From Aquimarina amphilecti (GTDB taxonomy: Bacteria; Bacteroidota; Bacteroidia; Flavobacteriales; Flavobacteriaceae), in NCBI RefSeq assembly GCF_900109375.1, contig NZ_FOAB01000004.1, positions 1 through 64,000 of the forward strand: a stretch of 64,000 nucleotides of DNA, written 5' to 3'. How positions within the stretch are numbered: position 1 is the first letter of the stretch; each line of letters begins with the position of its first letter. The translations under genes and the position numbers were made by a program. Under the pieces are notes generated by a model that was not told the DNA's origin, did not search any database, and saw nothing but the letters and a program-made list of their open reading frames with translations. Shown in pieces: positions 61,226 through 64,000 of this stretch.

Positions 61226-61789
61226 TTATTGGTAATTTATTGATCTCCATATTTCATTACAAGACTCTGTAGATATCCAAGTATAGCGCGTTTCAGGACA
61301 TTCCGAACAAGCTGGATCTCCCTCTGTTTCTTCTAACAAGATCTTGTTTTGTTCAGCCTCATGAACAACGGCTCCATTTGTTTTAGCATTTAATGGCTCT
61401 AATTTACATTTTATAAAATCGCAATAAGATGTTGGAAGTTCATTACATGGCATATACCATTCATAGATTCCTTCGCAATAAGCAACTGTTGAAGCGAAAA
61501 TAATACTATAGGTTCCTTTTTTACCCTGTGAGAATTCTAAATAATCCATACGATCTTGCGCGGTTGAATTTTTAGGAAAAACTACATAAACCTTAGTAAA
61601 GCAGGTAGCATCTATATTTCCTGAGCCCAAAGCTTTGTTTAAAGAGTTTTGCTTGCCAAATAATTCATTAGAATTTAATGCGTTTTCAGGAATAATATCT
61701 CCTATTTGTTCTTGTTTATCATCTGTAGAGCAGCTTTGTATTCCAATCGCAAAAACTGCCGCTACCAATAGTAACGTGATTTTTTTCAT
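61226..61789 (-). CDS. Cys-rich lipoprotein of unknown function, first gene of the CHAT operon
   Basis: A 187-residue lipoprotein with signal LLLVAAVFAIGIQSCSTDD (Cys20 lipidated). The mature part has eight more cysteines (63, 105, 115, 123, 128, 161, 164, 177), with CSEC at 161-164, so disulphides are likely. I do not recognise the family. I prefer ATG 61789 over the in-frame ATG 61813: the ECF-type promoter (61822-61851) would start transcription near 61815, leaving no leader for the longer form, and the signal peptide begins at 61789. It is followed after 10 bp by the TPR-CHAT gene, so the two proteins probably act together at the periplasmic side of a membrane. Confidence 0.75.
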   Translation of the reverse strand: MKKITLLLVAAVFAIGIQSCSTDDKQEQIGDIIPENALNSNELFGKQNSLNKALGSGNIDATCFTKVYVVFPKNSTAQDRMDYLEFSQGKKGTYSIIFASTVAYCEGIYEWYMPCNELPTSYCDFIKCKLEPLNAKTNGAVVHEAEQNKILLEETEGDPACSECPETRYTWISTESCNEIWRSINYQ

Positions 61790-61821
61790 TTTTAAATAGT
61801 TTTTTGTTTTCATTATTTATT

Positions 61822-61851
61822 AGTATGTTTCCCTAACCTAACAAATGTTAC
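61822..61851 (-). promoter_or_regulatory. ECF-type promoter candidate of the lipoprotein-CHAT operon
   Basis: On the minus strand GTAACAT (complement of 61845-61851), 17 bp, CATACT (complement of 61822-61827). It sits in the divergent region to the ECF sigma gene and shares heptamer and spacing with two peptide promoters. The near-palindrome TAACAAATGTTA (61839-61850) overlaps it. Confidence 0.62.
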
Positions 61852-61892
61852 CACGCGAAAGTAAAAAAAAATAAATAGTTAAAGATATCTTA

Positions 61893-62459
61893 ATGCTAAT
61901 ACCTGAAAAAGACCTATTAGAACGGCTTGTTAATGGAGATAAGAAAGTTATTCAAGACTTGTATATAAAGGAGTTTCCAAAAATCAAAAGTTTTATACTT
62001 AATAATAATGGGAATGAGGCGGATTCAGAAGATGTTTTTCAGAAAGCGTTGATGCAGATTATTGCAAGATATAAATCGAATGCCTTTACGCTTAAAGGCT
62101 CTTTTGATGGGTTTTTGTATAGTGCCTGCAGAAATTTGTGGCGTAGAGAACTAAATAAACAAAAACGTATAGTAACAAATGATGAGGTTATTGAACATGC
62201 TAAAGAAGCGGATGATCTAACAATGGCTACTCTAGAACAAGAGAAATGGGAGCTATTTCAGGAAAAATTAGCTGAATTATCTGATAACTGTAAACAATTA
62301 TTGCAATTATTTTTCCAGAAAGTACCATATAAAGATATTGTGGTAAAACTAGGATATAATACGGATAATGTAGTGAGACAACGTATTTTTAATTGTAAGT
62401 CGCAATTGACTAAATTGATTAAAAAAGATTCGAGATATAACCAAATCAAAGAATTATGA
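61893..62459 (+). CDS. ECF-type RNA polymerase sigma factor
   Basis: A 188-residue sigma-70 family protein of the extracytoplasmic function group. Region 2 (about 10-95) has NEADSEDVFQKALMQIIARY and FLYSACRNLWRRELNK, typical of sigma-2 core binding and -10 reading. Region 4 (about 120-175) has the helix-turn-helix VPYKDIVVKLGYNTDNVVRQ and RIFNCKSQL, which reads the -35 element. The next gene overlaps it by 4 bp (ATGA) and encodes a membrane protein likely to be its anti-sigma factor. It is divergent from the lipoprotein-CHAT operon, its probable target, together with the nearby peptide genes. Confidence 0.9.
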   Translation: MLIPEKDLLERLVNGDKKVIQDLYIKEFPKIKSFILNNNGNEADSEDVFQKALMQIIARYKSNAFTLKGSFDGFLYSACRNLWRRELNKQKRIVTNDEVIEHAKEADDLTMATLEQEKWELFQEKLAELSDNCKQLLQLFFQKVPYKDIVVKLGYNTDNVVRQRIFNCKSQLTKLIKKDSRYNQIKEL

Positions 62460-63253
62460 AAGATTACCCAATAGAAATTGATGATTATCTAAGCGGTAAT
62501 ATGTCAACATCAGAAAAAGAAGCATTCGAAACTAGATTGCTTACAGATATAGAACTATCAAAAGAATTGAAGTTACAGAAGGACATGCAGAAGATTTATG
62601 AAGATCAAAAATGGTTAGAAGAAGATAAAGAAATCTTAAAAACAGAAAAAGCTGTTAAATTAAAATCGTTTTTTGAGAGTAATGAGGCTAAGAGTTTAAA
62701 ATCTACAATTGATGAGGTAATTTCAGAAAACCGAGCTACTTCTACCGATAAGACTTTTTGGTTTATGGGTATTGCCGCGTCTATTGCTGTTTTGATAACG
62801 GTCTCATTATTTGTTTTTAAGGATACTAATTATGATGAATTGTATGCTTCTTATGTTCACCTTGATGAAATACCATCATTAGTAACTAGGGGAGAGGATA
62901 CAAATAAGATGCTTGAAGACGCCCAGTTATTATTCGAAGAACAAAAATATCAAAAAGCTACAGAGTTATTTACCACCTATCATCAAAAAGAGAAATCTAT
63001 TGATCCTTTAAGTTATATTTACAATGGGATCTCATATGTAGAACTTAATAAGTTTGATGAAGCTTTATCACAGTTTCAACTTTTGGGAGATTCTAACACA
63101 CTACAAGCTAAAAAAGCCAATTGGTATAAAGCTTTGATTTATTTAAAACAGGAGGATAAAAATAAATTAAAAGAAATTTTACAAATCATTGTGTCCGATA
63201 GCGATAATTATAAATATCAAAATGCTAAAGAACTTTTAGCCAAGATTGATTAA
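62456..63253 (+). CDS. Single-span membrane TPR protein, putative anti-sigma factor
   Basis: A 265-residue protein. The N-terminal region (about 1-95) starts IEIDDYLSGNMSTSEKEAFE, the layout of zinc-free anti-sigma domains, and is acidic-basic helical. One membrane helix follows (about 100-121, FWFMGIAASIAVLITVSLFVF). The periplasmic part (about 150-265) has TPR-like repeats (DAQLLFEEQKYQKATELFTT and YIYNGISYVELNKFDEALSQ). Overlap with the sigma gene by 4 bp and the topology suggest that it holds the sigma factor at the membrane and receives an envelope signal through its TPR part, maybe by contact with the TPR-CHAT protein (inference). Confidence 0.78.
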   Translation: MKDYPIEIDDYLSGNMSTSEKEAFETRLLTDIELSKELKLQKDMQKIYEDQKWLEEDKEILKTEKAVKLKSFFESNEAKSLKSTIDEVISENRATSTDKTFWFMGIAASIAVLITVSLFVFKDTNYDELYASYVHLDEIPSLVTRGEDTNKMLEDAQLLFEEQKYQKATELFTTYHQKEKSIDPLSYIYNGISYVELNKFDEALSQFQLLGDSNTLQAKKANWYKALIYLKQEDKNKLKEILQIIVSDSDNYKYQNAKELLAKID

Positions 63254-63359
63254 TCCTGTTATGTTTTTATAAGTTTTAGTTAATATTATTTATTAACTGA
63301 ATGATCTAAAAACGGCTAAACAATCGTTGGTTTTATGTGTTAAACATTAAGCAATTACC

Positions 63360-63367
63360 TATCTTTG
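63360..63367 (+). promoter_or_regulatory. -7 element before the peptidyl-prolyl isomerase gene
   Basis: TATCTTTG matches TAnnTTTG, 35 bp before the ATG at 63403. No clear -33 box. Confidence 0.5.
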
Positions 63368-63402
63368 CAGCTTAAAATTTAACAAGCTTAAAATACGCAG
63401 TT

Positions 63403-64000
63403 ATGCAAGACGGATTATACGCAAAATTTAATACCCCAAAGGGAAGCATTTTAGTGAATCTAGAGTATCAAAAAACTCCGGGAACAGTAGGTAATTTTGT
63501 AGGTTTAGCAGAAGGGAATATGGAGAATCAAGCCATTTCTCAAGGTAAGCCTTATTACAATGGATTGAAATTTCATAGAGTAATTCCAGATTTTATGATT
63601 CAAGGTGGAGATCCTCAAGGTTCTGGTGCTGGTGGTCCAGGTTATCAATTTGATGATGAGATTCACCCTGATTTAAAACACGATGGTCCAGGAGTGTTAT
63701 CTATGGCTAATGCAGGACCTGGAACTAATGGAAGTCAATTTTTTATTACTCATGTAGAAACTGCTTGGTTAGATGGTAAGCATACTGTTTTTGGTAAAGT
63801 GGTAGAAGGATTAGATGTAGTAAATGCAGTTGCACAAGGAGATACAATTGATTCTTTAGAAATTTTAAGAGTAGGAGCGGATGCAGAGAGCTTTAATGCT
63901 GTAGAAACTTTTAGACAGTTTAATGGAGCAAAGGCAGAAAGAGAAGCTGCTGCTAAGAAAGCTTCGGAGCAGTTATTAGAAGAGTTAGCTGCAGGATTTG
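63403..64000 (+). CDS. Cyclophilin-type peptidyl-prolyl cis-trans isomerase (3' end outside window)
   Basis: The first 199 codons of a cyclophilin, starting [20 protein letters not shown]. The core motifs are [20 protein letters not shown] (catalytic Arg in FHR), [20 protein letters not shown] (with the Gln and Phe of the active site) and [15 protein letters not shown]. It has no signal peptide and so is a cytoplasmic proline isomerase. After about residue 165 a charged helical extension begins ([20 protein letters not shown]) and runs out of the window, so the protein is longer than a simple cyclophilin. It has its own promoter element. Confidence 0.93.
   Translation, partial: MQDGLYAKFNTPKGSILVNLEYQKTPGTVGNFVGLAEGNMENQAISQGKPYYNGLKFHRVIPDFMIQGGDPQGSGAGGPGYQFDDEIHPDLKHDGPGVLSMANAGPGTNGSQFFITHVETAWLDGKHTVFGKVVEGLDVVNAVAQGDTIDSLEILRVGADAESFNAVETFRQFNGAKAEREAAAKKASEQLLEELAAGF

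Noticed and set aside
55659-63253. Type III-E CRISPR-like (Craspase) or gasdermin defence interpretation of the TPR-CHAT gene
   Set aside because: No CRISPR repeats, Cas7-11 or gasdermin-like protein is present and the CHAT protein is exported, so cytoplasmic defence does not fit.

Overview
The window is chromosomal DNA of a marine Flavobacteriaceae bacterium, most like Aquimarina. It is AT-rich. Ribosome binding sites are mostly not recognisable, and several promoters carry the Bacteroidetes housekeeping pattern (TTTG, about 19 bp, TAnnTTTG). It encodes PorP/SprF, PorV-like and OmpA-type proteins linked to type IX secretion or gliding, a TonB receptor with carboxypeptidase-regulatory domain, a DUF2723 glycosyltransferase-like protein and many short lipoproteins. 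Taxonomy below family is inference.

Layout. 1-2.3 kb: end of a PorP/SprF gene and an OmpA/PD40/TPR protein. 2.4-5.3 kb: a tight run idi, queD-like, bcp-like peroxiredoxin, manA, a small acidic protein and tRNA-Thr. 5.4-11.6 kb: minus-strand genes (Cys-rich GG-leader peptide, DUF4369 lipoprotein, DUF819 permease, M61 peptidase, HAD phosphatase, alpha/beta hydrolase). 11.8-20.5 kb: S1/P1 nuclease, AraC regulator, DoxX-like proteins, AlkB-like dioxygenase, astacin protease, S9 peptidase. 20.5-29.2 kb: DUF2723 protein, membrane LuxR regulator, HtpG, TetR-like plus ABC1/UbiB kinase. 29.2-30.5 kb: gene-poor, with hairpins and a possible 36-residue membrane peptide. 30.5-45.3 kb: KASIII, TonB receptor, CoA-binding protein, sodium symporter, LolD-type ABC ATPase, ABC-F ATPase, lectin-like exoprotein, Lnt, PorV-like protein. 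45.4-50.2 kb: pssA, lipoprotein, YARHG-DUF3160, CapA. 50.2-55.6 kb: lptB, AhpD-like, tatC, kdsD, and recQ on the other strand. The last gene is a peptidyl-prolyl isomerase cut by the window end.

The most interesting part is 55.6-63.3 kb. It holds three small Cys-containing peptides with double-glycine-type leaders (one only 59 residues), an outer-membrane barrel protein, an exported and tail-anchored TPR-CHAT (caspase-like) protein, a Cys-rich lipoprotein, and divergently an ECF sigma factor with a membrane TPR anti-sigma candidate. Two peptide genes and the lipoprotein-CHAT operon share a promoter-like signature GTAACAT-17 bp-CRTWYT-like. All three peptide genes carry an almost identical upstream box containing a 25-bp dyad (ATAGACAC-9 bp-GTGTCTAT) at fixed spacing. 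I infer an ECF-controlled envelope system in which a periplasmic caspase-like protease and secreted peptides are co-expressed. No maturation enzyme or peptidase-containing exporter lies in the window, so the link between protease and peptides is a hypothesis.
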